Assembly (NCBI GenBank): GCA_037176705.1
Contig: CM073897.1
Span: 41,542,488-41,606,487, forward strand
Reading direction: 5' to 3'
Source: Molossus alvarezi
Lineage: Eukaryota > Chordata > Mammalia > Chiroptera > Molossidae
Length of the DNA: 64,000 nt
The notes under the pieces were generated by a model. It was not told the DNA's origin. It worked only from the letters and a program-made list of their open reading frames with translations, and ran no database searches. Position 1 is the first letter of the stretch, and each line of letters begins with the position of its first letter. Of the stretch, positions 21,291 to 31,640 are shown in pieces. Both the position numbers and the translations under genes were made by a program.

Positions 21291-21744
21291 ACCATTCCAG
21301 GAGTCAAGAGAACATGACCAGGACTTTGGGGCTGGTCTCTTAGGGGTAATCAGCAGTCTTTTCATGAGGGCTCCAGAGGCTGAGGCAGGTTGTGGCTGAG
21401 TGGGGAGCTGGCTTCAGTTCAGCATCAGGAAGAACGTCCCCCCAAGCATTGGACTGCCTGTGGGGTAATGAGCTCCCCATTATGGGAGGAGTGCAAGCAG
21501 GACCTATCTGGGTATTGAGAAGCTTCCTGTAGCAGGTGGGAATATGGACTCAATCACAGAATGCCCGGCTCCCTTTGGTGGGGCTGCTTATCTTATCTTC
21601 GGCACCATTATTAAGTATACTGACTAATCAATCAGTGAGAGCTTGTTGAGTGACCTATGCCCTGGAGTCGGTGTCATTCCAGACAGAAGGGCAGGAGAGT
21701 CCATCCAGACCGCAAGGTCCTTGGGATAGAGTTCAGAGATTGCC
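21291..21744. other. Unique sequence, no feature recognised
   Basis: No exon, RNA gene or repeat family is recognised. Confidence 0.4.
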
Positions 21745-21945
21745 AGACATCATGAATTTAAGAGTCAGACTGACCTCAGTTTCAATCCTGGCCAAGCCAC
21801 CTCTGGCAGCTTTAGCACCAGCGACTCAATAATTCTTGGCTGTCCCCGGTTGAGACCCACTGTGCTAGCCTATGTGACCTTTGGTGGATTAACCAACCTC
21901 TAAGTCTTAGTTCCTTTCTGATTAATAAGGGCTGAAAACAACCGC
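21745..21945 (+). mobile_element. MIR SINE with internal insertion
   Basis: AAGAGTCAGACTGACCTCAG and TCAATCCTGGCCAAGCCACC begin a sense MIR. About 45 bases not typical of MIR (near 21825-21870) separate this from CCTAAGTCTTAGTTCC-type 3' sequence. Confidence 0.55.
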
Positions 21946-22639
21946 TTTCAGAATAAAATGGAGTCACACGAAGCACACGTTTCGCACAGAGCCCCGCAGG
22001 AAGTAGACCCATTAGATGAGGAACTCTCATACCCAGGTGGATGGGGAGCCAGGAAAGCTTCGACAAGAAAGAAGTGTGGAGTCAGACCTGAAGGATGGGA
22101 ACATGTTTTTGGAGAGACAAGAAATAGTATGTTCATTATTATTCCTCCTCCTTTCTCCACCCTTCTGGGCTTCCTCTTCCCTGCTGATCACTCCCTCTTC
22201 TCTCCTGCAAAGTCGGCCAGAGAGACTCGGAGCCCCGAGCTGCTGGAAGCAGTATGTTGGTTCTGGCCTTCTGTTCAGCAGTCCCTGTGCCTACCGCTCC
22301 CGGCGCACGCTTGGACTTGCCCCCGGACCTGGAGCAGGCTAACAACAGGCCCTGTTTCCCTGTCTTGTGAAGTATGAATTAGAAATTGTCTCTGTGCAGC
22401 TCCTTCGCAAGAAAATGCACTGCGTGAGCGTTCAGCTCTGGCTTGGAGCTACAAATGCAGCTGAGTAGTTCATGAAGGCCTTTCATGCCGCATGCTCTGC
22501 TCGGAGGGAGGGCACGAGGCGGAGCACAGGCTGGGGTTGGAGGAGCTCCGCCTCAGCCCTCACTCTTTGATGGAATGTGGGGGGGGGGTCCCTTAACTTC
22601 CCTCCGTTTCCTCTTTTGTGACCCGTATAGAAGCTTGTA
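21946..22639. other. Unique sequence, no feature recognised
   Basis: Several overlapping frames exist here, but none shows exon borders or a recognisable protein. Confidence 0.4.
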
Positions 22640-22740
22640 ATGAATTTGGGGCTTTTTGTGAGGGTGGTAGGAAGTGATATGGGCCAAGTACCCGGCAGGG
22701 TGCCTGGGACATAGTAGGAGCTTAGGAAGTGTTAGTTCTC
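22640..22740 (+). mobile_element. MIR 3' fragment, weak
   Basis: GGCAGGGTGCCTGGGACATA followed by GTAGGAGCTTAGGAAGTG is the MIR 3' end in sense orientation. Confidence 0.6.
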
Positions 22741-23429
22741 CAGTTGGAGGCTTCCTGTTCTCTTCCCTGAATTTGTACTTTTAGGGACAACATAGTCCCT
22801 CTGGGTGACACAGGCCGATTGGGCTCAGGGTTCCTTTGAACTGAAGTGTTGGGATCAGGCCCAGCATCCTCGGACCAGCTCACCAGTTGGTCCCCGTCTA
22901 AAGGAAGGACATAGAAAATTCTCTCTGCTTCCGCAGCCCAGCTGAGCATGCTGTCAAGGCGAAAATAAGCCGCCTGTCTGAAGGCTGGTTGAAATACAGA
23001 GGTGACAAGCAGATGCTTGCTGTGCCTTTGTACAAAGATGAGTAATTAGAAAAGCCCAAACGGAAGCCTGATGAGGCTCCCTGCCCCAGGCCCGGCCCCA
23101 GCCCCACGCCAGACCCAGGCTCCTGTTCCTACCAGGGAGCCAAGGTTGCTGTAATGAAAACAGGAGGAGTGTGGTGTTTTGTAACTATTTTTATACCTAC
23201 ATCAGACTCGATGTTAGTGCTTCTGAATTATTTAACATTTTTCTCTCTCAGCTAGCCTCTCCAGCAAGGTTTTCTCTCTGGGCGGAGGGAGTTGTCCCAT
23301 GGGAAACAGTGGAGGCCGACACGCATTGGCTGAGGGGTTTCTGCTCTCCTGTTGGGGGAATGACACTATCAGGTACCCTATTTGAACCAGGGGCCTCCGA
23401 TTAAACTTTGGTGGCAGGTGTTCTTGTCT
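22741..23429. other. Unique sequence, no feature recognised
   Basis: No exon, RNA gene or repeat family is recognised. Confidence 0.4.
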
Positions 23430-23550
23430 GTAATTGACAGGCAGAGAATGGAGGCTCTGAGAGGTTAGGTAACTTGCCTAAGACCACACAGCAAGAAGTG
23501 AGGGCGTCAGGATTCAAATTCAGGTCTTTCTGACTCTAGAGCTGCTGCTG
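23430..23550 (-). mobile_element. MIR SINE
   Basis: GAGGTTAGGTAACTTGCCTA, ACCACACAGCAAGAAGTGAG and AGGATTCAAATTCAGGTC are the antisense MIR core. Confidence 0.85.
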
Positions 23551-23592
23551 CTGCTACTGAGATGGGCTCTTTCCTCTGCTGTCCTCTACCGA

Positions 23593-23627
23593 GTGTGTGT
23601 GTGTGTGTGTATGTGTGTGTGTGTGTA
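23593..23627. repeat. (GT)n microsatellite
   Basis: A GT run with a single AT interruption. Confidence 0.95.
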
Positions 23628-23995
23628 GGTTAAGGCCGCCTGTTAGTTTATGGGGCATCACGTCAAATCACCCCAAACAGTGTGGAGGTGAGTGGAGATG
23701 GGGAGAGAGACCTCAGAGGCTGAGAAGTGAGAAGCAGGGATAAGGTTCAAACACTGTATATGGGGATCATGGAAAAACTGTCGCTGCTTTTAGCAAGCAG
23801 GCCCTTCAGTGCCCTTTGAGGGCCCCGGTTCCGTCAGCACCACCTCTGGGTCAGCGCCCCTCCTGCACAGTCCAGCCAGCTCGGGAAAGCGGTGTCCGCA
23901 GGGTGGGCCTCTTTGGAGGGGGAGATGATTGGCAGCTCTCTGCTACCCTGGACAAGGGGAGGGAATTAACTAGACTCTTATTATCTGCCTCTCAT
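23628..23995. other. Unique sequence, no feature recognised
   Basis: No exon, RNA gene or repeat family is recognised. Confidence 0.4.
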
Positions 23996-24041
23996 AATTA
24001 AGTCCATCATAGACTTTTAATTAAGTCCATCATAGACTTTT
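23996..24041. repeat. Perfect 23-bp tandem duplication
   Basis: Two identical adjacent 23-base units begin AATTAAGTCCATCATAG, at 23996-24018 and 24019-24041. The lack of mismatches points to a recent event. Confidence 0.97.
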
Positions 24042-24240
24042 AATAGGTATTTTGAAATAGACATCAGGCTTGAAAGGAAGCCGGCTGCAGGCTGAGATCA
24101 AGTCTCCCTGCAGAGGTACTTTCTCAATGATGATCTGTTTTTATGTCAGAGCCCAGGAAGATTACACAGTGTCTGATCGCATCCCTTTGGCTCCTGTTTA
24201 ATTAGGAGCGACCTGGAGAGGGCGCGCCTTCAAGCACTTG

Positions 24241-24498
24241 TTTACTTATTTATTCATTTTTGTTCATCTTCACCCGAAAATATTTTTCCATTGGTTTTTA
24301 GAGAGAATGGAAGGGAGAGGGAGAAAGAGAGGAACGTCGATGCGAGAGAAACATCAATTAGTTGCCTCCAGTATAACCCCAACCAGGACTGGGGATCAAA
24401 CCTGCAACCCAGATACGAGCCCTTGACTGGGTATTGAACCCATGACCCTTTGGTTCATGGGCCGACACTCCAATTGCTGAGCCAGATGGGCCAGGGCT
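24241..24498 (-). mobile_element. Ves SINE, B-type
   Basis: A reverse copy carrying the extended 3' tail TCACCCGAAAATATTTTTCC and ending in GAGCCAGATGGGCCAGGGC. CTTCAAGCACTT before it and CTTTCAAGCATTT after it are the likely target duplication. Confidence 0.95.
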
Positions 24499-24509
24499 CT
24501 TTCAAGCAT

Positions 24510-25045
24510 TTTAAACTCCTTATTCTACCTTGATGGAAACCCTGGTGGATGATCATATGAAAGAGACTTCTGAAAATTAGCCAGGGACTGTTTCAAATGT
24601 GCCCATCATTATGGTTTCAGTAAAACACACTAGGATAAAACAGGTGTTAGTAATGTTGATAACAGCTGAATTTTGATAGGAATGCACTTTATGACTATAT
24701 CAAATAATATCGCTCTTCATTAAATGGAGTAATATTTGACACAGACAGATTCCTTGATACTAAATTCCGGAGAGCTGTGTGAAATCCTGGGTCTCCTTTG
24801 CATCCACCCGCATGCAAACAACCCTGCCACTTTCTCCTGGATGCTTCTGTTCACAAAAACATGCAGACTGGGTAATGGATTGACATTCCAAGATGGCTGC
24901 GTATGTGAAATAATTTGATTTGAAGTTTTATGAGCATTAAAAAAAATTGACCAGTGTGTTTTCCAATGTCTCCACTTGTGATTTTGCAAAGGGAGAGGAG
25001 GGAGAGTCACATTTTAGAAGTAGTTGCCGCGTGCCAAATGTGTTT

Positions 25046-25048
<3 letters not shown>
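24510..25048. promoter_or_regulatory. Unique stretch with POU-type palindrome, possible enhancer
   Basis: A block free of recognised repeats. At 24797-24818 TTTGCAT and ATGCAAA form an inverted pair eight bases apart, as in octamer half sites. Near 24885 ACATTCCAAGATGGC joins a TEAD-like and a YY1-like site. Function is inferred from motifs only. Confidence 0.3.

Positions 25049-25076
<28 letters not shown>
25049..25076. repeat. (AC)n microsatellite
   Basis: About 14 AC units. Confidence 0.97.
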
Positions 25077-25079
<3 letters not shown>

Positions 25080-25331
25080 AGCAGGAGTACACATATCAGC
25101 TCCGTTTTCATTTATTGCAAAGTGGAAACTCTAGAAGGCTAAGGGACATCCGTAGGCTGCACTGCTGTGGAACGGGGGCTGAACCTGTGTTTCTCTGACT
25201 CGGGGGTGCATGTTGTTATCTCTGTCCATAGTGACCCCTGGACTGGGATTTCAGGCTTTTTGTCCATATTGTGAGGGTATGTGGGTGTGTGGAGAGGCAT
25301 AATAGCTTTTATTGTCTATGAGGGAGAAGAA

Positions 25332-25332
<1 letters not shown>

Positions 25333-25372
<40 letters not shown>
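25333..25372. repeat. (CA)20 microsatellite
   Basis: Twenty uninterrupted CA units. Confidence 0.97.
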
Positions 25373-25375
<3 letters not shown>

Positions 25376-26041
25376 CAGTGCATGCACAGCAAGTTGGAGA
25401 AATGCCAAATTGGACAGGTAAAATGCCTGCAGTGTTTGTATGACAATGTGAGTCTCCAAGAGAGAGAAATAATGCATAAGAGTTCCCAAACTTTCAACAT
25501 GAGATTTTTAAAAAAAATATTTACAGACCATCTCCTACTAGTAGGGTCTCTTCAGAAACTCTTCAGCACCTCCACTCCAGGGATTCCCAAATGAACGGCT
25601 TATGATCACTGTTCCCACTTTGGAGAGGCGATGAGAGCAAAAGGCAGGCCTGTGCAGACTCTGACTGCTGACCTCAGGAGGCTGCTATTCTGCCTTCTCT
25701 CTCCGAGGCATTAGTCATGCAGATAAATAGAGTGGTTTTCTGTTCCAACCCTTTCCAACCTATTTTATCGGAAACATCAAACAATTTATATATAAAGACT
25801 AAGGATTTTACTGTTTTTGTATGCTAAGTCATCAGGAGGGAGAAAACCTTTACCTTGTATTGTGAAAGGATTTGTAATTGTAGAAACAGCTAAATGACAA
25901 AGATAAGCTTTTAAAATAATATATGGAACAAAGAGAACACAGTGGTTTGGAATCCAACTATTCAAATCTGTCTTATTCCATTAAGGGAACTAAAAAAAAA
26001 AAATGGTTTTGCACTCATATTTTCTCTCTCCTAGGCACGCG
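25373..26041. other. Unique AT-rich sequence
   Basis: No exon, RNA gene or repeat family is recognised. Confidence 0.4.
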
Positions 26042-26064
26042 CACACACACACACACACACACAC
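26042..26064. repeat. (CA)n microsatellite
   Basis: About 12 CA units. Confidence 0.96.
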
Positions 26065-26109
26065 AAACAGGAAGTCTCACATCCTGAACTCCCACACCTT
26101 GGATCTGGA

Positions 26110-26360
26110 AGGGAACTGAGAAATAATTTGGCTCACCGATGTTGCTGGAGAGACTGAGGACTCAGGAAAAGAAGGGCCTTGCCTGAACCCACAAAGCTGG
26201 TTAGTCTGTGGGACATCAGGCCACAGGGTGGAGACTTGGGTGGTGGTAACCTGTTCTGAACTCTTACTATGTGGCAGAGCCTAATCTTTTCATTGCGCCA
26301 CCAATCTGGGAGGTGCGTTATCTGCACCTCAGATGGAGGGAGTGAGGCTGGGAATGTGCA
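26110..26360 (-). mobile_element. MIR-like fragment, weak
   Basis: GGCCTTGCCTGAACCCACAA plus AGCTGGTTAGTCTGTGGG keeps only the 'cleared assay' MIR phrase order in reverse. It is heavily diverged. Confidence 0.4.
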
Positions 26361-26445
26361 GGGACATGGCCCACAGCTGTAACTGGACAGTTTTATCTCA
26401 CTGTGAAGTTCATATCACATGTCAGGTCCAGAATGCAAGTTTCTT

Positions 26446-26523
26446 TCTTTCCTGTTCTTGTTAATCCTCACCCCAGGATATTTTTCCATTGATTGTTAAA
26501 TAGAGTGGAAGGGAGGGAGTGGG

Positions 26524-26578
<55 letters not shown>

Positions 26579-26741
26579 AAAACATTGTGAGAGAAACACA
26601 TTCACTTGTTGCCTCCTGCACGACCTGACCGGGGCTGGGCACCGAACCTGCAACACAGGTACATGCCCTTGACCAGGAATCCAGCCTGAGACCCTTGGGT
26701 CTAAGGGCCAGCGCACTAACCACTGAGTAAACCGGCTAGGG
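26446..26741 (-). mobile_element. Ves SINE, B-type, with expanded GA tract
   Basis: The tail CCCCAGGATATTTTTCC comes first and the tRNA-like head, ending ACCGGCTAGGG, last. The internal GA segment has expanded to about 48 bases (26528-26575). Near-identical 17-bp sequences at 26429-26445 and 26742-26758 (two mismatches) are the target duplication. Confidence 0.95.
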
Positions 26742-26759
26742 CAGAATTCAAGTTCCTTA

Positions 26760-27119
26760 ACTACCAATCAGATTCTACCATGTCACCCCCCTAACCCCCC
26801 ACTCCCACCCCCAGACGGCAAAGAGCTAGGGATTGATTGACCTGATTTCCTTCCAATGAGGCTGGAGGGGCCCCATCCCATCCCTGTGCTTTGGTTGCTC
26901 TGGGGGCTGTTCTGAACATGGAGAAAGGGAGCAGACGCAAACCTGTGGGCTTGAGCAGCTTGGCTTCCTTGTCCTCTGCTGCTGAGGTGGTTTATAAGCT
27001 GCTGGGTGAGTCACTGAGCAGACAAAGGCCCCTGACTCAGCACACAGAGGGAGGTGCCCTGGGCTCTTAGTTCTGCCTTGTCATGGCTTGCCGGGGGTGG
27101 TTTTAAATTCTTTAAAAAG
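26760..27119. other. Unique sequence, no feature recognised
   Basis: No exon, RNA gene or repeat family is recognised. Confidence 0.4.
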
Positions 27120-27135
27120 CCAGGCAGGTTTTTGT

Positions 27136-27242
27136 TTGTTTTTTTCCAGTTACAGTTGACAGTACTATTTTATGTTAGTTTGAGGTGTACAGCATAGTGG
27201 TCAGACAGTTATATCATTTACAAAGTGTTCCCATCCGTGAGA
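27136..27242 (-). mobile_element. Very short 5'-truncated L1 insertion
   Basis: Only about 107 bases of L1 3' end remain (antisense CAGTTACAGTTGACAGTAC, then TTTGAGGTGTACAGCATAG). A 16-bp duplication with one mismatch, CCAGGCAGGTTTTTGT against CCAGGTAGGTTTTTGT, flanks it at 27120-27135 and 27243-27258. It was therefore born truncated and was not cut down later. Confidence 0.85.
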
Positions 27243-27499
27243 CCAGGTAGGTTTTTGTCTCAACTGCTTTAGCTGTGTTTGTCCTGGAGGAAGGGGAATG
27301 GCTCAGCCGCCCACCGTGAGCTTCTTTCCTCCGGTGCTCACATGTTTCTAAGCTAAGCCTATTATGAATATGGCCCAGAATGTAAACAATCCAATGAGTT
27401 TGGCTTCCTTCAGAGGTGGTACCTAGGGAGGCCGCATATTTATTCAGTGGCATTGCTGGACACACGATGGAACTCTTCTTTGGGAATGTGTGTATTCAG

Positions 27500-27800
27500 T
27501 CATTCATTGACAAAATCTTTTAATTAATATTTGTCAAGAGTGTCCAGTGTGCCGGTCACTGTGGTGGGCCAAGTCAGGGGGAAAGACAGCCCTGCCTTCA
27601 AGGTGGTGACAGTGTGTTGGAAGGCACAGCCATGGGAAGGAATGACTGCTGAGCCATGTAAATGTACCAGGGGTGTACAGGAGCACCAGGGAAGGCGTCA
27701 CGGAGGAGGTGAAGCTTGAACTGTGTTGAGAGGTGATCAGAGTTAGGCAGGAGGCAGTTGAAGACATTCCAGGTGGAGGGAACCGCACATCCAAATATAC
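27500..27800 (-). mobile_element. Old interspersed repeat, family uncertain
   Basis: CACGGAGGAGGTGAAGCTTG followed by ACATTCCAGGTGGAGGGAAC is a phrase pair common in ancient mammalian LINE-derived repeats. I cannot assign a family or a firm strand. Confidence 0.4.
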
Positions 27801-27911
27801 AGGAAAATGGAAATTCAAGTTATTCCAGTTGGTCTCAAGCAGACAGTGTGACATTGGGTGATGGAATGGTATGAGGGAGAATAGATTGGAGAGGTTCATA
27901 AGAGCCAGCAT

Positions 27912-27962
27912 TGACCTTCAGAGCTAGCTTATAGCCACAGTGACCTTCAGAGCTAGCTTATA
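27912..27962. repeat. 22-bp direct repeat
   Basis: TGACCTTCAGAGCTAGCTTA and its next two bases occur at 27912-27933 and again at 27941-27962, 29 bases apart, without mismatch. Confidence 0.95.
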
Positions 27963-28407
27963 TCACATGGTTGGCTTGGTTGGTTGTGACTCATCAGACA
28001 GAAGTGGCATCTTTCAATCAGTAGTAGCAGAATTCCTGATCTTCTCCATGTTCCCCATGTTACAGTCCCAAGCATCTTTTGCTTATTTAAAGAAATCAGT
28101 TGCACCTTAAAGAAGCGAGTTTACCACCATTGAGAAGACTTCTGAAAAGAGATATTCTAGACCTGCTTCTGCAGTGCTGGAGGTGTCCTCTGTCTTTGCT
28201 CTCCCATCTGTAGCTATTAGTCACAAGTTGCTATTGGGTCCTTCGGAAGTGGCTAGAATAGCACTTTAAATTGTATTTGGATTTTATTATGTTCATATCA
28301 CTTACATTATTATGCATAATTATTCCTCATAGTTATATTCTCCTATGGGTAGTGCTGGGTGAGTGGGAGGAAACAGCCCATTACTGATGCAAACACTACG
28401 TGAGATA
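27963..28407. other. Unique sequence, AT-rich at its right end
   Basis: No exon or repeat family is recognised. The stretch near 28265-28335 is AT-rich and contains TATGCATAATTA. Confidence 0.4.
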
Positions 28408-28526
28408 CACGGAGGGAAGAGGTGCACAGAGGGAAGAGGTACACGGAGGGAAGAGGTGCACGGAGGGAAGAGGTGCACGGAGGGAAGAGGTGCACGGAGG
28501 GAAGAGGTGCACGGAGGGAAGAGGGC
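28408..28526. repeat. 17-bp minisatellite, seven units
   Basis: Seven head-to-tail copies of a 17-base unit, CACGGAGGGAAGAGGTG, with few substitutions. Because 17 is not a multiple of three, the peptide repeat in the overlapping frames has a 51-base period. The array is G/A-rich on the + strand and likely polymorphic. Confidence 0.97.
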
Positions 28527-28607
28527 TGCCCTGGAAGCCAAAGAGAGTGCAGCTTAAGGGGTGACAGGATCTGCCTGGGGACCAACAGCGTAAGGCTGCA
28601 GAGAGGA

Positions 28608-28918
28608 GAGACCTTATTTATTTATTTATTTATTTATTTATTGAATTTTTGGGGTGACATTGGTTAATAAAATTATATAGATTTAAGGCATATAATTGTA
28701 TAGTATATCCTCTATATATTGTATTGTGTGTTCACCACCCCAAGTCAAGTCTCCTTCCAGCCCCATTTATCCACCCTTTAGTGTCTCCTGCCTCCCCCCA
28801 GCCCTGTTTACCTTGGTAATGACCATACTGTTGTCTGTCCATGAGGTTTTTTCTTTGTTTGTTTGGTTTTTTTGCTTTATCTCTTCACCTTTTTCACCCA
28901 GCCCCCTACCCACTCCCA
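28608..28918 (-). mobile_element. L1 3' fragment, relatively young
   Basis: The (ATTT)n tail at 28615-28642 is followed by GGGGTGACATTGGTTAATAA, TGTGTTCACCACCCCAAGTC and ACTGTTGTCTGTCCATGAGG. This is the antisense L1 3' end common in bats and related mammals. AGACCTTATT at its left (28608-28617) resembles AGACCTTCTT at its right (28919-28928), the probable target duplication. Confidence 0.85.
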
Positions 28919-28928
28919 AGACCTTCTT

Positions 28929-29152
28929 CTTCTCCTTCTTTTTTTTTTTTTTAAATATGTTTCTATTGACTTTTTTAGAGAGAGAGAGAGAAACTTCCAT
29001 GTGAGAGAGATACATCGATGGGCTGCCTCTTGCACGCCCCCTACTGGGAATCGAGCCAGCAACCCGGGCATATGCCCTGACCAGAAATCAAACTGGGAAC
29101 TCTCAGTCCATGGGGCGACATTCAATCCGCTGAGCCACACCAGCCTGGCCTG
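28929..29152 (-). mobile_element. Ves SINE, A-type, beside L1
   Basis: A full-length reverse copy flanked by AGACCTTCTT at 28919-28928 and 29153-29162. It therefore landed in the right-hand duplication of the neighbouring L1. The body holds CGCCCCCTACTGG (29035-29047), a perfect CTCF-core match on the reverse strand. Confidence 0.96.
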
Positions 29153-29162
29153 AGACCTTCTT

Positions 29163-30169
29163 AACAGGCCCTAAGAGTTGAGAAGATGTCCAAGTAGGGA
29201 AATGTGGAGGACTCCCTGGGCAGAGGATTGGAGCTCTGGAAAAGAGAATCCGTGAGGAGAATGGATTAGAATGAGGTGACCTCAGGAAGAAGGAAGGCCA
29301 CTAGGGAGCTTGGACTTATAAAATGATGTCACATCGTGAGGATCCGCTGGAGAGTGGAGAGCAGCACCCAGGATGTCAGGGGACATGAAGACTGTCCTCT
29401 GAGGGCTGCATCACTCCGTAGACATGGAACTTCAGCACCACAGTTCAAAGTCAAGGTTGTAAAGTCCAAAGTCAAAGTTGAAATTCCTTCTATTCAGGTA
29501 GGGCTTTCCTTGTTACATTGTCACGTTTACTACCATGCTCCGTTCCATGCTTCCCACGAATCTTTAAGGCCAGACAATAGCCCTGGAAGGCATGTTAGGG
29601 AGCAGCCTCCCACGACCCAGAGAGGCTGGCCGGCCTGCTCCGAGCTGCCGACGTTCCCTTGTAGCACCTGGCTTTGCTCTTGCTGCTGCAACGTAATCTC
29701 TGGGCCAAACAAAACCCTAGACGTTTCCAGTGCTTCCCAAGAGTCAACAACTTGAAATACACCTGCCTTTAAAGAGCAAAAATAAAGTTCTTTTATGTGA
29801 TTTCTTCAGCACAACGTGAATGTGCTAAACTTTGGCACGATTATGCCTGTCTTTAGATTCGAGGCTCTCAGTTAACTACTTTCCAGAGATCCGTTTTGCC
29901 TTTAATGTTACACAGTATTGCTATATTGATCAGGGCCTCAGCCACAGCGTATCTTGGCTAAACTGTCCTGTGTTCCTAGCAATTAAGGAATGACTGTGTG
30001 AGCGGGAGAAAGAATCACGGTTACATGTGTGTGCCGTGTCTGTCTTTTCCTGTAGCTTTTGTGTGTGGTTGTCTTTTGCCATCGTCTGATTATGCTCCAG
30101 AGTCCCGCGTGTGCCTGAGATGTGGGATGTGAGCCTTACCCAAGAGCAGTGACAGCGGCAGGCACACCC
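29163..30169. other. Unique sequence, no feature recognised
   Basis: Several chance frames occur, but no splice-bounded exon and no known repeat. Confidence 0.4.
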
Positions 30170-30380
30170 TGTAGAGCACAGAGCAGAGGCCTGGACTGGG
30201 ACCTGGGCCTGCCATTGCCTGACTGTGCTGTGGGGCATTGAGCCTCAGTTCCCATCAGTAAAACCGGATCTTAACACCATCCTCATTCTGTCGTCATAAG
30301 GGTGGGATGATATGTATGTAAAACGCTTCGCATGGTCTCTGTCACGTGGTAGGGTAACAGTTTAATAAATGGGAGCTAGC
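30170..30380 (+). mobile_element. MIR SINE
   Basis: GGGGCATTGAGCCTCAGTTC, CATCAGTAAAACCGGATC and TATGTAAAACGCTTCGCATG follow the sense MIR consensus over nearly its full length. Confidence 0.8.
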
Positions 30381-30444
30381 ACTGTAATTTTTGTCAAGTT
30401 TTTATGTCATAGCTAAAGATTTTATTAAAATGAGCTCATGAAAA

Positions 30445-31365
30445 TAAGCCTGGTATCATTAGTCATTAGTGAAATTAAAATTAAAATCACTCTGTGAGCC
30501 CTGGCCAGTGTCATTCAGTGGTTAGAGCATCGGCCCGTACCTGGGTTGCAGATTTGATCCCTGGCCCTGGGTGGGGTACATATGGGAGGCAACCAATCAG
30601 TGTGTCTCTCTCACATCGATGCCCCCCCCCCCACTCTTTCTAGATCAATGGGAAAAAAATCCCTGGGTGAGGATTTAAAGAAAAACACTGTGATATGACT
30701 TAAAATCTCCTGAGTGCCTAAAAGTAAAGAGACTGATCATACTGAATGTTGGTGAGGATGTGGGGGGACAGAAGTGTAAGATGCTTCTACTCCGGAGAAA
30801 AGTTTGGCGGCTTCACAAGCAAGTTAAATATATGCCTAGCTTATGACCCAACCAGCTCACTGCTAGGTACTTACCCAAGAGAAACGAAAGCATATTTACA
30901 TGCAAAGACCTGCACAGAAATGTTCATGGCAGCTTCTTTGGCAATAGCCAAGAACTGTAAATGACCCAGATGACCACCAATAGGTGAGCAGGTAAAGAAA
31001 TTGATATATCCATACAATGGAATACTACCCAGCAAAAGGAATAAATTCTTGATAAACCCTACATAACGGACCAATCTCAAAATAATTATACTCAGTGGAA
31101 AAAGCCAGACCCCCCTGTTTGATTCTATTTATATAAAATTCTAGAAAATGCAAAGTAATATATTGTGATAGAAAGCAGATAAGTAGTTGCCTGGGGAGGG
31201 GAGAGGGGAGGAGGGTATAGGGAAACTTTTGGGATGGTGGATATGTTCACTATCTTGATTTAGTATGTTTTCACAGTTATATACTTATATGAAAACTTCA
31301 AGTTAAACAATTAAAACACGTACAGTATTGTATATCAATTACAGCTCAATAAAATGTTTTAAGTT
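30445..31365 (+). mobile_element. Old L1 3' end split by a Ves SINE
   Basis: TCATTAGTCATTAGTGAAAT lies before the SINE. After it come GTTGGTGAGGATGTGGGG, TTCATGGCAGCTTCTTTGGC, CATACAATGGAATACTACCC and GTATATCAATTACAGCTCAA, the ordered L1 3' phrases in sense orientation. Confidence 0.92.
30498..30681 (+). mobile_element. Ves SINE, B-type, nested in L1
   Basis: It runs from GCCCTGGCCAGTGTCATTCA to AATCCCTGGGTGAGGAT. AAAATCACTCTGTGA upstream and AAAAACACTGTGA downstream look like a worn target duplication inside the host L1. A poly(C) run of 11 bases lies near 30622. Confidence 0.95.
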
Positions 31366-31474
31366 AATGTCTACTACAAGAAAAGACAGATAGCATGCTC
31401 ATAAACCAGTGCTTGTTTACAAGATGATGGATTAGCTTCAGATGCTAACACAGCAGATGGAGCTGAACCCCTAC

Positions 31475-31640
31475 TTTAAACATTCGCTGTGTTACCTTGG
31501 GCAAGTTACTTAATCTCTCTGAGCTGTAGTTTTCTGGATGAGAGTGGGGGTGATGAACCTGCCATTGCTGTGGTGTATAAGGCCCTTGGCATAGAGTCTA
31601 GCATATGTGAATGTATGTGGATGCCCCAAATGGCTCTCTA
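31475..31640 (+). mobile_element. MIR SINE
   Basis: TTGGGCAAGTTACTTAATCT and CTCTGAGCTGTAGTTTTCTG are the sense MIR core. Confidence 0.88.

Noticed and set aside
28408..28526. CRISPR-like direct repeats
   Set aside because: Units are head to tail with no unique spacers, and the DNA is mammalian.
28320..28667. Frames with a repeating peptide
   Set aside because: They are produced by the 17-bp minisatellite (51-base translation period), not by a repeat protein.
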